A stretch of DNA of 64,000 nucleotides from the NCBI GenBank assembly GCA_001466705.2, contig LATX02000017.1, positions 1-64,000 of the forward strand, written 5' to 3'. This document shows positions 11,248-20,672 of this stretch, piece by piece. The DNA is from Moniliophthora roreri (Eukaryota; Basidiomycota; Agaricomycetes; Agaricales; Marasmiaceae). The translations under genes were made by a program, and so were the position numbers. The first letter of the stretch is position 1; each line of letters opens with the position of its first letter. The notes under the pieces were generated by a model. That model searched no databases. It was not told where the DNA came from and saw only the letters and a program-made list of their open reading frames with translations.

Positions 11248-11858
11248 TGTTACAGTCGGACATGGACAGACTAATTTTTTCTTTCATCTATTTTCTTGTC
11301 TCGGCACTTTGGCGCCTTCGAGCGCTAGTTTTCTCTTTTCACCTATGCTTCTCATTGACATCTGGACAAATCCACCTTCCCAGCTCCCCTTTCGAATCCT
11401 ATGCCTATCTCTTTATTTAAGACGTCATTACTGATATCAGTATGACTTCATTATTCTATCAATTTCTTTCCTCTTCTATTTATGATCTGATGTCACTTCT
11501 GACATCGGTTATTGTATCATTATATTTATTTTTACTTCCTCGACATCACTTCTGATGTCATGTTCCTATTTATCATGACGACAAGGGGACACTCTGTTTA
11601 CTAAACAAACGATGTCGCACTTGCAGTTTGTATGCAATTAGTAGACTACAATCGTTGTATAAGTAGATAGTTTGTAGGTCTGAGCTACTTCAGCTTGACC
11701 TAGTTAACCCTTTGGACATCTTGCTCACTTCAACCGAACTCTGAGGACTTTAGCGCGAGCTGAGGAACTCAAACTCGAACTTCTCCTTTTGTCAACTTAG
11801 CGCCGCTACGTCATAGTGGTTGTTGAGTTGTTGTCGTTGCTGCGCAAGTAACGTAACA
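11248..11858 (+). repeat. 5' LTR of complete family A element
   Basis: 611 bp, starts TGTTACAG, ends GTAACGTAACA. Contains a TATA box (TATAAG at 11658-11663) and, 32 bp after its first T, the segment TCAGCTTGACCT (11690-11701), expected to form the 5' end of the transcript. No difference from 19903-20513 found by eye. Confidence 0.93.
11658..11701 (+). promoter_or_regulatory. LTR core promoter and self-primer segment
   Basis: TATAAG at 11658-11663 and TCAGCTTGACCT at 11690-11701. With a usual TATA-to-start distance of about 30-32 bp the transcript would begin at or next to 11690. That 12-nt segment is the exact reverse complement of the primer-binding site 11861-11872. Spacing is 31-32 bp in the other family A and B LTRs (21738 to 21770; 28999 to 29030). 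Confidence 0.7.
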
Positions 11859-11860
11859 AA

Positions 11861-11872
11861 AGGTCAAGCTGA
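11861..11872 (+). promoter_or_regulatory. Primer-binding site complementary to the element's own 5' end
   Basis: AGGTCAAGCTGA, 2 nt after the LTR end at 11858. It lacks the TGG expected of a tRNA-primed site and is exactly complementary to 11690-11701 in the LTR. This is the arrangement known from Tf1 and the sushi group, where the cleaved 5' end of the mRNA primes its own reverse transcription. The same site is at 21941-21952 after the LTR of copy 5. Confidence 0.72.
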
Positions 11873-11941
11873 TCGTTGCCGACCTACCCAGGTTTAGGCA
11901 CCACCGCTTATCGAAACACGACTCCCCCGAGGGCTCCCTTT

Positions 11942-13153
11942 ATGGCAGCCGAAGAAGCAGATCTCGACGATCAACTCGAAGTAGCCGAACAGCTATTGAA
12001 CCCCGATCCCGAACAGACTCCGCGCCGAATTACTCGTAGCCAACGGAGAGGAGCAGTCGAAAGTCTCCAACCAGAAAGAACAGAAACCGAAGCTAAGTCT
12101 TCCGAAACCGATCCATTTGATGAATACCGAAATATTTTCCATACCCCGACACCAGAAATGACGACCCCCAGTGGAAGCGCTGCTGCTGCTTCAGACGTCA
12201 AACCGAAAGTAGAACATGACGACACCGACGAACAATGGGCCCGAACCATTTCCACGGCCGTACTCCAGACGATTGATGACAAGAAGGACGAAGCTAGCAA
12301 AGGACCGACTCCGGACCCCTTTTTGGGTAAACAATCGGATACCCGTCGCTTCCTCCTCGACCTCGAACTCTATTTCGCAATGAACCCGGTCAAGGCAAAT
12401 ACCGACGAGAAGAAGAAGATGCTTCTTTTGTCGCTGGTTAAAGGAAACACCAGTGAATGGAAACAGAGAGAGACGATGAAACTCTTCCCCGAAGACGACG
12501 ACCCTGAAGAAAAGAAGAAGGCTGCCGAAGAAACTTGGAGTAGTTTCAAGCAGAGATTCCGAGCTGAATGGCAACCCGTCAACGTTGTCAGAGAGGCGCA
12601 AGCCAAAATCGAACAAATCAGAATGACGGATAGGGCCGACGAATACGTTAATCGATTCCGCCTTATCGCGATGGACACCAAATACGACAATGAAGCGCTC
12701 ATGAGGTTCTTTAAGGAAGGACTCCCGGAATCTTTACAGACCAAGATCATGCTCCGAACGGACGGAGAACCCGAAACTCTAGACGAATGGTACAAGTTGG
12801 CAATCAAATACGACAACCAGTACAAATTGGTCATGACCAATAGGAAGAAAAGAGAGCCGATTAAACCGAAGATCACTCGGAAGGAGAAGGAAGTAACAGT
12901 CGGACGACTATTGTCCGAATCTGACAGGAAGGATTACATGGCTACAGGGAAGTGCTTCCGTTGTGCAAAGACCGGTCACGTCTCACGAGATTGTCCCCTC
13001 AAAGGACAAGCACAACAAACCCCGCCGCCGAAATACGAACCCAAAAAGCTCTCACCACGAGAAGCTTTTACCAAGATCCGCGCACTTATTGCCGAACAAG
13101 GAGAAGGAGAACAAGAAGAAATCTTTGATCTCATGGGAAAGGAGGGTTTTTGA
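11942..13153 (+). CDS. Gag, family A copy 3 (intact)
   Basis: Intact gag of 403 codons from ATG 11942 (MAAEEADLDD); the frame is open further upstream to a TTG at 11876 but 11942 is the first ATG. Acidic N-terminal region, a capsid domain with WSSFKQRFRAEW and ADEYVNRFRLIAMDTKYDN (Retrotrans_gag type), and one zinc knuckle CFRCAKTGHVSRDC at about 12955-12996 for RNA binding. Ends EGF-stop at 13151-13153 inside a slippery sequence, so most ribosomes should make Gag and a fraction Gag-Pol. The first bases before it (11859-11941) hold the primer-binding site and leader. Confidence 0.92.
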   Translation: MAAEEADLDDQLEVAEQLLNPDPEQTPRRITRSQRRGAVESLQPERTETEAKSSETDPFDEYRNIFHTPTPEMTTPSGSAAAASDVKPKVEHDDTDEQWARTISTAVLQTIDDKKDEASKGPTPDPFLGKQSDTRRFLLDLELYFAMNPVKANTDEKKKMLLLSLVKGNTSEWKQRETMKLFPEDDDPEEKKKAAEETWSSFKQRFRAEWQPVNVVREAQAKIEQIRMTDRADEYVNRFRLIAMDTKYDNEALMRFFKEGLPESLQTKIMLRTDGEPETLDEWYKLAIKYDNQYKLVMTNRKKREPIKPKITRKEKEVTVGRLLSESDRKDYMATGKCFRCAKTGHVSRDCPLKGQAQQTPPPKYEPKKLSPREAFTKIRALIAEQGEGEQEEIFDLMGKEGF

Positions 13154-13185
13154 AGAGGTGGAAGAGGCCGACGCTCTTGCCACCT
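13144..13185 (+). promoter_or_regulatory. -1 programmed ribosomal frameshift site with hairpin, copy 3
   Basis: Gag codons GGT TTT TGA; heptamer G GGT TTT at 13144-13150; spacer TGAAG; stem AGGTGGAAGAG (13156-13166), loop GCCGACG, CTCTT (13174-13178), bulged G, CCACCT (13180-13185). The -1 frame continues as TTG AAG AGG into pol without a stop. Fits the X XXY YYZ rule, a 5-9 nt spacer and a downstream stem-loop. Confidence 0.85.
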
Positions 13186-14473
13186 GCAATCACGATCTCG
13201 AACGTTGTATTAGCTAAGTTAAATCGAAATTCTATGCGGATTCCTATTCAATACAACGTCGGGACAGAAATCGTCGAAACAAAAGCCCTGATTGATTCAG
13301 GCGCTGGAGGACGCTTCATCTGCGAAGAAGAAGCTCGAAAACTAAAGAAACCCTGGACGAAACTGCAGAAACCCATCAAAGTTTTCAACGTTGATGGAAC
13401 TCGGAACAAAATTGGTTGGATTACCCACTCCGTTACAATCGATATCACAATCGGAGATAGATCGATGAAGGAAACTTTATTAATCTCGGGATTAGGACCG
13501 GAGAGAGTTATTTTAGGATTACCTTGGCTTCAAGATCACAACCCAGACATCGACTGGGTCACAGGAGTAGTCCATTTTCGACCAAGACGAAAAATCATGA
13601 TCAAACGGCCGATGAAACCATTTATTGGAATCTTCGATGAAACCAAAGAACCGAATACAGGAATACTCGATAAAGTCGAAGACGACGAAGTCTTGATTCG
13701 AACTTTTATCAAGGGAGAGGAAGACAGCGATGAAATTCGAATCAACGCTAAGTTGTCTGCTTCTCAGGTACTGGCACAAGCTCACGAGATCAAGGCGAAA
13801 TCAATAGACGAACTTCTCCCCGCGTACCTTTCCGACTACGCGGATCGATTCGAAAAGAAGAAAGCCGAACGATTTCCACCTTCCTGACCATACGATCACG
13901 CAATCGACCTCAAACCGGAGTTCAAACCACGGGATTGTAAAATCTACTCTTTATCACCGAAAGAGCGGATCGAACAAGACAAGTTCTTGGACGAGAATCT
14001 ACGAAAAGGATACATTCGACCCTCGAAATCCCCGATGGCATCCCCTTTCTTCTTTGTAGCCAAGAAAGAACCCGGAGCGTTACGACCCTGTCAGGACTAT
14101 CGAGATCTGAATAACGGAACTGTCAAAAACCGATACCCCCTACCATTGGTCACGGATCTAGTGGACAAATTGAAAACGGCTAAGGTGTTTACGAAACTGG
14201 ATCTTCAAAATGGATACAACAACATCCGGATCAAAGATGGAGACCAATGGAAGGCAGCATTCAAGACACCACGAGGTCTTTTTGAACCCACGGTTATGTT
14301 CTTCGGATTAACGAATTCTCCGGCAACCTTCCAAGCATTCATGAACGATATCCTCAAAGATTTTATCGATGAGGGGTGGTGCGTGGTCTACATGGACGAT
14401 ATCTTGATATTCTCTGACGAAATCAACATCCATCGACTCCGCACGAAACGCGTTCTGGAACGGTTACGAGAAA
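13150..14473 (+). pseudogene. Pol N-terminal part (protease and most of RT), family A copy 3
   Basis: Reading in -1 from the frameshift site: protease LIDSGAGG near 13288, linker, then RT fingers/palm with the [14 protein letters not shown] motif (about 14027), [10 protein letters not shown] and intact YMDD (about 14391-14402). A single TGA at 13885-13887 replaces the CGA present in copy 2 (ccttcccgacc becomes ccttcctgacc). Cut at the N at 14474 in the sequence encoding RLRE. The remainder of RT up to RNase H is missing at the join. Confidence 0.88.
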
Positions 14474-14474
14474 N

Positions 14475-16633
14475 GAAAAGGATACATTCGACCCTCGAAA
14501 TCCCCGATGGCATCCCCTTTCTTCTTTGTAGCTAAGAAAGAAGCGGGAGCACTACGACCCTGCCAGGATTATCGAGATTTGAATAATGGAACGATCAAAA
14601 ACCGCTATCCTCTACCATTGGTCACGGATCTTGTGGACAAATTAAAGACGGCTAAGGTGTTCACGAAATTGGATCTTCAAAACGGATATAACAATATACG
14701 GATCAAAGATGGAGACCAATGGAAAGCAGCATTTAAAACACCACGAGGCCTCTTCGAACCCACGGTTATGTTTTTCGGTTTAACAAATTCTCCGGCAACG
14801 TTCCAAGCGTTTATGAACGACATCCTCAAAGATTTTATCGATGAGGGTTTGTGCGTGGTCTATATGGACGATATCTTGATATTCTCCGATGAGATTAACA
14901 TCCATTGACTTCGCACGAGACAAGTTCTAGAACGATTGCGGGAAAACGATCTCTATCTCAAACCGGAGAAATGTGAATTCGAAGTCAAGAAGACATTGTT
15001 CTTGGGAATGGTTATCACACCCGGACATATTTTGATGGACAAAACAAAGCTAGCCGGCATAAAAGATTGGGAAGCGCCCAAAACAATCAAAGGTGTGCGA
15101 TCGTTCCTTGGATTCGTGAATTTCTATCGCAAGTTCATAGGGAAATACGCGGAATTGGCACGACCTTTGCACGAGTTGACAAAGAAAAACACGAAATTCG
15201 AATGGACGAAACCACGAGACATTGCCTTCAATGTTCTCAAAGCAAAATTCCTCCAACGTCCAATTCTACAAATGCCGGACAATGAAAAACCTTTTGTAAT
15301 CGAAGCAGACGCCTCGAAATGGGCCACAGGAGCGGTATTAAAGCAACTAGGGTCCGATGGCGAGTTGCACCCATGCGGATACATTTCACATGCATTCACT
15401 GCAACTGAACGGAACTACGAAATCTACGACCGTGAACTCTTGGCCATCACAAACGCCCTGAAGGCCTGGGAACACTATCTCCTGGGAGGAGCTCATCCGG
15501 TGACGGTTCTATCTGATCACAAGAACCTGACTTATTTCCGGACTGCACAGAAGCTAAACCGACGACAAGCTAGACTAAGTCTATATTTGACTCAATTTGA
15601 CCTTCGGCTGGTGCACGTCCCAGGAACGAAAATGGTACAATCTGATGCGCTCTCATGACGACCAGACTTGATCGACGAAGAAGAAAACGACAACGAAAAC
15701 ATTGTCATGTTACCAGATAAGTTATTTGTTAATGTGATCAATACAGAGCTCAAAACTATGTTGGAAGAAGCGTTACCAAGCGACGAATTCCTGCAAATGA
15801 CAATAGAAAGCCTCATCGAGAAAGGAACACCACCAATCAAATCTTCCTTACAGGATTGGCGAACTAAAGGAAATCTATTGTTTTACAAAGATAGGATCTA
15901 TGTTCCAAACGACCCAACGCTACAAAGGCTAATTGTCAAGACAATTCACGAAGCCTTACCTCATGGACACCCTGGACAGTGGAATACAATAGATCAGGTG
16001 CAAAGAGATTACTGGTGGCCAGGGATGACAAAGTTCATCAAAACATTTGTTGATGGGTGCGCCGCATGCCAACAAATGAAAGTGAATACACATCCAACAC
16101 GAACACCTATACAACCCATTGGGGGACACAAAGATGCGTTGCCATTCCAAATCATATCCATGGACTTGATCACAGATTTACCCAAGATCGCAGATTGTGA
16201 TTCCATATTGGTCGTGGTCGACCATGCGGCTACAAAGGGGGTGATTTTCATCCCATGCCACAAAAAGATCGATGCCACAGACACAGCCGAACTACTTTTT
16301 CAGCATGTCTACAAGCGCTTTGGACTACCCAATAAGATTATTTCGGATAGAGACCCGAGATTTGCAGCTGAAGTCTTCAAGGAAATGGGAAAATTATTGG
16401 GGATAAAACAAATGCTAAGTACCGCCTATCATCCTCAGACGGATGGAGAGACTGAAAGAGTCAATCAAGAAGTAGAAATATTCCTTCGGTTCTTTTGCGC
16501 CAAAGAACAGACGAAATGGAAAGATCTCCTTCACTTTGCCGAATTTGCACACAACACCTGAACGCATTCGGTCACGAAGAATTCCCCTTTCTATCTCACG
16601 ATGGGATATCATCCCCAACCTCTCCCCACTGTC
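14475..16633 (+). pseudogene. Pol fragment of another family A copy placed between two Ns
   Basis: Restarts at RT residues already covered by 14004-14473 but with many nucleotide differences from it, so it is a different copy. Contains the rest of RT (YMDD near 14863), RNase H, and integrase up to the DDE region (DGETERVNQE near 16443). In-frame TGA codons at 14906, 15656 and 16559 each replace CGA of the intact copies. Bounded on both sides by scaffold joins; its position inside copy 3 is probably a scaffolding error or gap filling. Confidence 0.85.
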
Positions 16634-16634
16634 N

Positions 16635-18394
16635 CTATCACGAATGCGTTGAAAGCCTGGGAACACTATCTCCTGGGAGGAGCTCACCCGGTGACAGTTC
16701 TATCTGATCACAAGAACCTGACTTATTTTCGAACCGCACAGAAGCTGAACCGACGACAAGCTAGACTAAGTCTATACTTGACTCAATTCGACCTTCGCTT
16801 GGTGCACGTCCCAGGAACGAAAATGATACAGTCGGATGCCCTCTCGCGACGACCGGACCTAGTTGACGAAGAAGAAAACGACAATGAAGACATCGTCATG
16901 TTACCAGATAAGTTATTTGTTAACGTGATCGATACAGAACTCAAAACCATGTTGGAAGAAGCGTTACCGAACGACGAATTCCTTCAAATGACAATAGAAA
17001 GCCTCGTCGACAAAGGAACACCACCAATCAAATCATCCTTACAGGATTGGCGGACTGAAGGAAATCTCTTATTTTACAAGAATAGAGTCTATGTTCCAAA
17101 CGACCCAACGTTACGAAAGCTGATTGTCAAAACGATTCACGAAGCCTTACCTCATGGGCATCCCGGACAGTGGAATATGGTGGATCAAGTGCAAAGAGAC
17201 TACTGGTGGCCGGGAATGACAAAGTTCATCAAATCATTTGTTGATGGGTGCGCTGCATGCCAACAAATGAAAGTGAACACACATCCTACACGAACGCCGA
17301 TACAACCCATTGGGGGACATAAAGATGCATTACCGTTTCAAATCATATCGATGGACTTGATCACAGACCTACCCAAGACAGCGGAATGTGATTCAATATT
17401 AGTCGTGGTCGACCATGCGGCTACGAAGGGGGTGATTTTCATCCCATGCCACAAGAAGATCGACGCCACAGACACAGCCGAGCTGCTTTTTCAACATGTC
17501 TACAAGCGCTTTGGATTACCCGACAAGATTATTTCGGACAGAGACCCGAGATTTGCAGCCGAAGTCTTCAAAGAAATGGGAAAGTTATTAGGGATAAAAC
17601 AAATGCTAAGTACCGCCTATCATCCTCAAACGGACGGAGAGACTGAAAGAGTCAATCAGGAAGTGGAAATCTTCCTTCGATTCTTTTGCGCCAAAGAACA
17701 GACGAAATGGAAGGACCTCCTTCACTTTGCCGAATTCGCGCACAACACCCGAACGCATTCAGTCACAAAAAACTCCCCTTTCTATCTCACGATGGGATAT
17801 CACCCTCGACCTCTCCCTACCGTCTTCGAAAAGACAACCGTTCCTTCCGTAGAGAAAAGGGTAGCTGAATTGAAGAAGCTGAGAGAAGAAACATCTGCTC
17901 TGTTAGACATTGCAGCAAGAAGAGTGAAAGAGAGAAATGGGAGAAATCTAGACAAGTTCGAGAAGGGTCAGAAGGTCTGGCTAGAAGGAAAGAACTTGTC
18001 CTTGGGCTATCCCTCTCCCAAACTATCTCCGAAACGCGAAGGACCCTTCGAAATCACAGAAGTCTTAGGACCCGTGACGTACAGACTGAAACTCCCATTT
18101 CAATGGAGAATTCACCCTGTTTTCCACGCTGGCCTTTTGTCACCATTCAAGGAAACCGACGTCCACGGACCCAACTTTCTAGAACCACCCCCAGATATCG
18201 TTGAAGGTCAGGAGGAATATGAAGTCGAAGCGATCATTGGACATCGACCGAAAAGGAAGAACCACCCTCCAAAGGAATACCTTGTTTCCTGGAAAGGGTA
18301 CGACTCCTCACATAATCAATGGCTGAAGCCAGCTGGCTTGAAGCATTCCATGGAGTTATACTTGGAGTATAAAATCAAGTACAACCTACGCTGA
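16635..18394 (+). CDS. Pol C-terminal part (RNase H end, integrase, chromodomain), family A copy 3
   Basis: Open from the N to TGA 18392-18394 with no internal stop. Starts in RNase H ([12 protein letters not shown] and [10 protein letters not shown]), then integrase: zinc-binding HHCC (HGHPGQ...CAACQQM), catalytic SMDLITDLPK, SDRDPRFAAEV and DGETERVNQEVE, the C-terminal SH3-like part around GPFEITEVLGPVTYRLKLP, and a chromodomain (YEVEAIIGH, YLVSWKGYDSSHNQWL). The most intact integrase in the window. ORF3 starts 20 nt after the stop. Confidence 0.9.
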
Positions 18395-18414
18395 ATCCTT
18401 ACTCCAACCGAAAC

Positions 18415-19716
18415 ATGTCTTCTTACACCAATCCTTCCGTCCGAACTGGCCTACCCCCTTTCAATCCTCCACATCAAGTCTTCCCAGACGATGCCGTCCA
18501 TACCGAACCTTTCCATCCCTCGACGTTCGAACTCCTTTACCTTATGAACTGCGAACATTACGACGAGGAACTGACAACCGCGATAAATGCCTCTAACGAA
18601 AGGAATCGAGCTATCTATGGAAGTCTTACCTTCCTTAGAGGACAAAGACAACAAATGATGGAGAACATGACAAGAGTAGACCGACACATGGGCCAGTTAG
18701 CCCAACAAATCGTTGACGACGAAACCTTCACGATAACTGGAGCTATAGTGGTACCGCGTCCAACTCTCGATATCGCGAACTTACCACTTCATATAGTTCT
18801 TCCAGACACAGATCCTGATGGAGATCGCTTCGCTACGGACGACGACGTCAGCCCCAACGACCCAGTCTTCCTCAGGAGGACTCTCGCCCATCGAAGAGGC
18901 CTCAGACGAGCAACCGAGATCTCTAGAGGACAACACCTGCTCCAACTCCGACAGCGATGCATCGCATCAATCCCCTCTCCCAGTACTCCCCAGACCAACC
19001 TACCCGAGCGGATGGACGCGTCCGCCAGCGGAAGAAACCCGACACCCATGGGAGGCGTCAGCGCCCTACCTCCCAACGAGCGAACCCTTCTCTACCCCGA
19101 TTCATTCCCCGTTACAGACGACACCCGAGATGATGACTCGGATGTCTCCAACGTCAGCGGAAGAGCCGCAAAATTCCCTATCGTCTCCTCTCCTACCACC
19201 CCGCCCGCAATGTCTCCCAATCATGAACTCCCCACCACCTCTTCCAATCCGACCGAGCCTTCCAGAGAGACATATAAGACAGCAAGACTTTCTCCAGAAC
19301 TCCCGGACCCCTTACGCCTCCCCTCCCCCATTGTCCCAATCAACCCAGACACCCAACGTCCCTATCGTATCGGTGTGGGACGACGAGGACGCGGAGCCGG
19401 ACGACAGGGATTCGCAAATCGAAGTCAGGTCAAACAGTCCTATAACGCATACTACGGTGCTACTCGACGAGGTTCACCAAAAGTTGAGTGCCCTGTGTGT
19501 AAACTGGGAGAACACTGCACCGTCGACTGTGTGGACTATGTCTGCCCGGTTTGCAACACTCATAAAGCTGGCCATCTCCCTGGACATTGTAGGGACAGAA
19601 GAAGGTCTACGAGAACTACGGGACGAAACGATACCGGCGGTACATCGACTCTTGACGACGATTGGAGACATGATACCACGTGGGACGATGCCGACTACGG
19701 GAATGGAGAACAATGA
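18415..19716 (+). CDS. ORF3: post-integrase protein with two C-terminal zinc knuckles (intact)
   Basis: 433 codons from ATG 18415, in the -1 frame relative to pol and 20 nt after its stop. The N-terminal domain (about residues 1-180: FELLYLMNCEHYDEEL, GSLTFLRGQRQQM, RGLRRATEISRGQHLL) is conserved in variant B. Then a proline/serine-rich acidic stretch and a basic segment GVGRRGRGAGRQGF. Two zinc-knuckle-like motifs follow near residues 359-393: CPVCKLGEHCTVDC (C-x2-C-x4-H-x4-C) and CPVC-x6-H-x4-C, then an Arg-rich RDRRRSTRTT. Likely nucleic-acid binding, by motif only. It could be a gag-like accessory or envelope-position gene; no membrane segment or signal peptide seen, so not an Env. I do not recognise the family. 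Confidence 0.75.
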   Translation: MSSYTNPSVRTGLPPFNPPHQVFPDDAVHTEPFHPSTFELLYLMNCEHYDEELTTAINASNERNRAIYGSLTFLRGQRQQMMENMTRVDRHMGQLAQQIVDDETFTITGAIVVPRPTLDIANLPLHIVLPDTDPDGDRFATDDDVSPNDPVFLRRTLAHRRGLRRATEISRGQHLLQLRQRCIASIPSPSTPQTNLPERMDASASGRNPTPMGGVSALPPNERTLLYPDSFPVTDDTRDDDSDVSNVSGRAAKFPIVSSPTTPPAMSPNHELPTTSSNPTEPSRETYKTARLSPELPDPLRLPSPIVPINPDTQRPYRIGVGRRGRGAGRQGFANRSQVKQSYNAYYGATRRGSPKVECPVCKLGEHCTVDCVDYVCPVCNTHKAGHLPGHCRDRRRSTRTTGRNDTGGTSTLDDDWRHDTTWDDADYGNGEQ

Positions 19717-19879
19717 GAGGCCACAAGATCCACCGCTAGGAGATGGGATCGTTGTCGACATGGGTTCTCCAGAAGGACCAAGAGTTTTTAGGCGCTTGGA
19801 TAGAGAAACAGTGATAAGAGAGCAGCAATTTTGTGGCGAATGGTTAGTGGAAGGACAGCCAATCGTTTCGAACGTGTAA
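18818..19879 (+). CDS. ORF4: reading frame overlapping ORF3 in +1
   Basis: 353 codons from ATG 18818 (the true start may be elsewhere), overlapping ORF3 for 899 nt and extending 54 codons beyond it. Very proline-rich N-terminal half; conserved part from VSVWDDED (about 19368) through LDEVHQKLSALCVNWE, IVGTEEGLRELRD and a C-terminus GDGIVVDMGSPEGPRVFRRL ending in VEGQPIVSNV. The C-terminal 54 codons lie outside ORF3, and a diverged homologue with both frames open exists at 27803-28660, which argues for real coding. It could be expressed by its own start, or by a frameshift or splice from the ORF3 N-terminus. Product unknown. Confidence 0.6.
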   Translation: MEIASLRTTTSAPTTQSSSGGLSPIEEASDEQPRSLEDNTCSNSDSDASHQSPLPVLPRPTYPSGWTRPPAEETRHPWEASAPYLPTSEPFSTPIHSPLQTTPEMMTRMSPTSAEEPQNSLSSPLLPPRPQCLPIMNSPPPLPIRPSLPERHIRQQDFLQNSRTPYASPPPLSQSTQTPNVPIVSVWDDEDAEPDDRDSQIEVRSNSPITHTTVLLDEVHQKLSALCVNWENTAPSTVWTMSARFATLIKLAISLDIVGTEEGLRELRDETIPAVHRLLTTIGDMIPRGTMPTTGMENNERPQDPPLGDGIVVDMGSPEGPRVFRRLDRETVIREQQFCGEWLVEGQPIVSNV

Positions 19880-19902
19880 GTTCGAAGGTAAAGTGGGGGT
19901 AA

Positions 19903-20513
19903 TGTTACAGTCGGACATGGACAGACTAATTTTTTCTTTCATCTATTTTCTTGTCTCGGCACTTTGGCGCCTTCGAGCGCTAGTTTTCTCTTTTCACCTA
20001 TGCTTCTCATTGACATCTGGACAAATCCACCTTCCCAGCTCCCCTTTCGAATCCTATGCCTATCTCTTTATTTAAGACGTCATTACTGATATCAGTATGA
20101 CTTCATTATTCTATCAATTTCTTTCCTCTTCTATTTATGATCTGATGTCACTTCTGACATCGGTTATTGTATCATTATATTTATTTTTACTTCCTCGACA
20201 TCACTTCTGATGTCATGTTCCTATTTATCATGACGACAAGGGGACACTCTGTTTACTAAACAAACGATGTCGCACTTGCAGTTTGTATGCAATTAGTAGA
20301 CTACAATCGTTGTATAAGTAGATAGTTTGTAGGTCTGAGCTACTTCAGCTTGACCTAGTTAACCCTTTGGACATCTTGCTCACTTCAACCGAACTCTGAG
20401 GACTTTAGCGCGAGCTGAGGAACTCAAACTCGAACTTCTCCTTTTGTCAACTTAGCGCCGCTACGTCATAGTGGTTGTTGAGTTGTTGTCGTTGCTGCGC
20501 AAGTAACGTAACA
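19903..20513 (+). repeat. 3' LTR of complete family A element
   Basis: 611 bp, TGTTACAG...GTAACGTAACA, preceded by the polypurine tract AAAGTGGGGGTAA and followed by the target duplication GGAGA (20514-20518). No difference from 11248-11858 found by eye. Confidence 0.93.
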
Positions 20514-20518
20514 GGAGA

Positions 20519-20640
20519 AGCTCAGGAACATACTTTGTAAGTTCCATAGTTGATCACATATGCAAGTAATACAATGACTAGTGTTCCTAATATACCTAGT
20601 TTAGTATAGTACAGGTACTGTGCTTCAACACTCCCCCTCA
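20519..20640 (-). repeat. Start of copia LTR with polypurine tract (minus strand)
   Basis: On the minus strand TGAGGGGGAG (20640-20631) is directly followed by TGTTGAAGCA (20630 downward), a typical polypurine tract/LTR junction of a Ty1/copia element. The LTR is interrupted after about 110 bp by the family A insertion. Its continuation should be 11061-11247. Confidence 0.7.
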
Positions 20641-20672
20641 CTAAGTTTGTGATAAACTTTGTAGTGATTGAG

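Larger units (their letters stand above)
11248..20513 (+). mobile_element. Complete family A Ty3/gypsy chromovirus (copy 3), target duplication GGAGA
   Basis: LTRs 11248-11858 and 19903-20513 (611 bp each, no difference found by eye), direct repeats GGAGA at 11243-11247 and 20514-20518, TGTTAC/GTAACA inverted LTR ends, gag, -1 frameshift site, pol with chromodomain, ORF3, ORF4 and a polypurine tract before the 3' LTR. Two Ns (14474, 16634) bracket 2159 bp of pol from a more diverged copy. Without it, and restoring the missing stretch of about 500 bp, the element should be roughly 7.6 kb. Identical LTRs imply a recent insertion. One TGA (13885) breaks pol. Confidence 0.88.

Noticed and set aside
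14475..16633. Natural recombinant inside the complete family A element
   Set aside because: Both junctions are Ns and the left part repeats already present RT sequence; a scaffolding error is simpler.
18415..19716. ORF3 as a retroviral-type envelope gene
   Set aside because: It occupies the env position but has no signal peptide, transmembrane segment or glycoprotein-like cysteine pattern; it ends in zinc knuckles.
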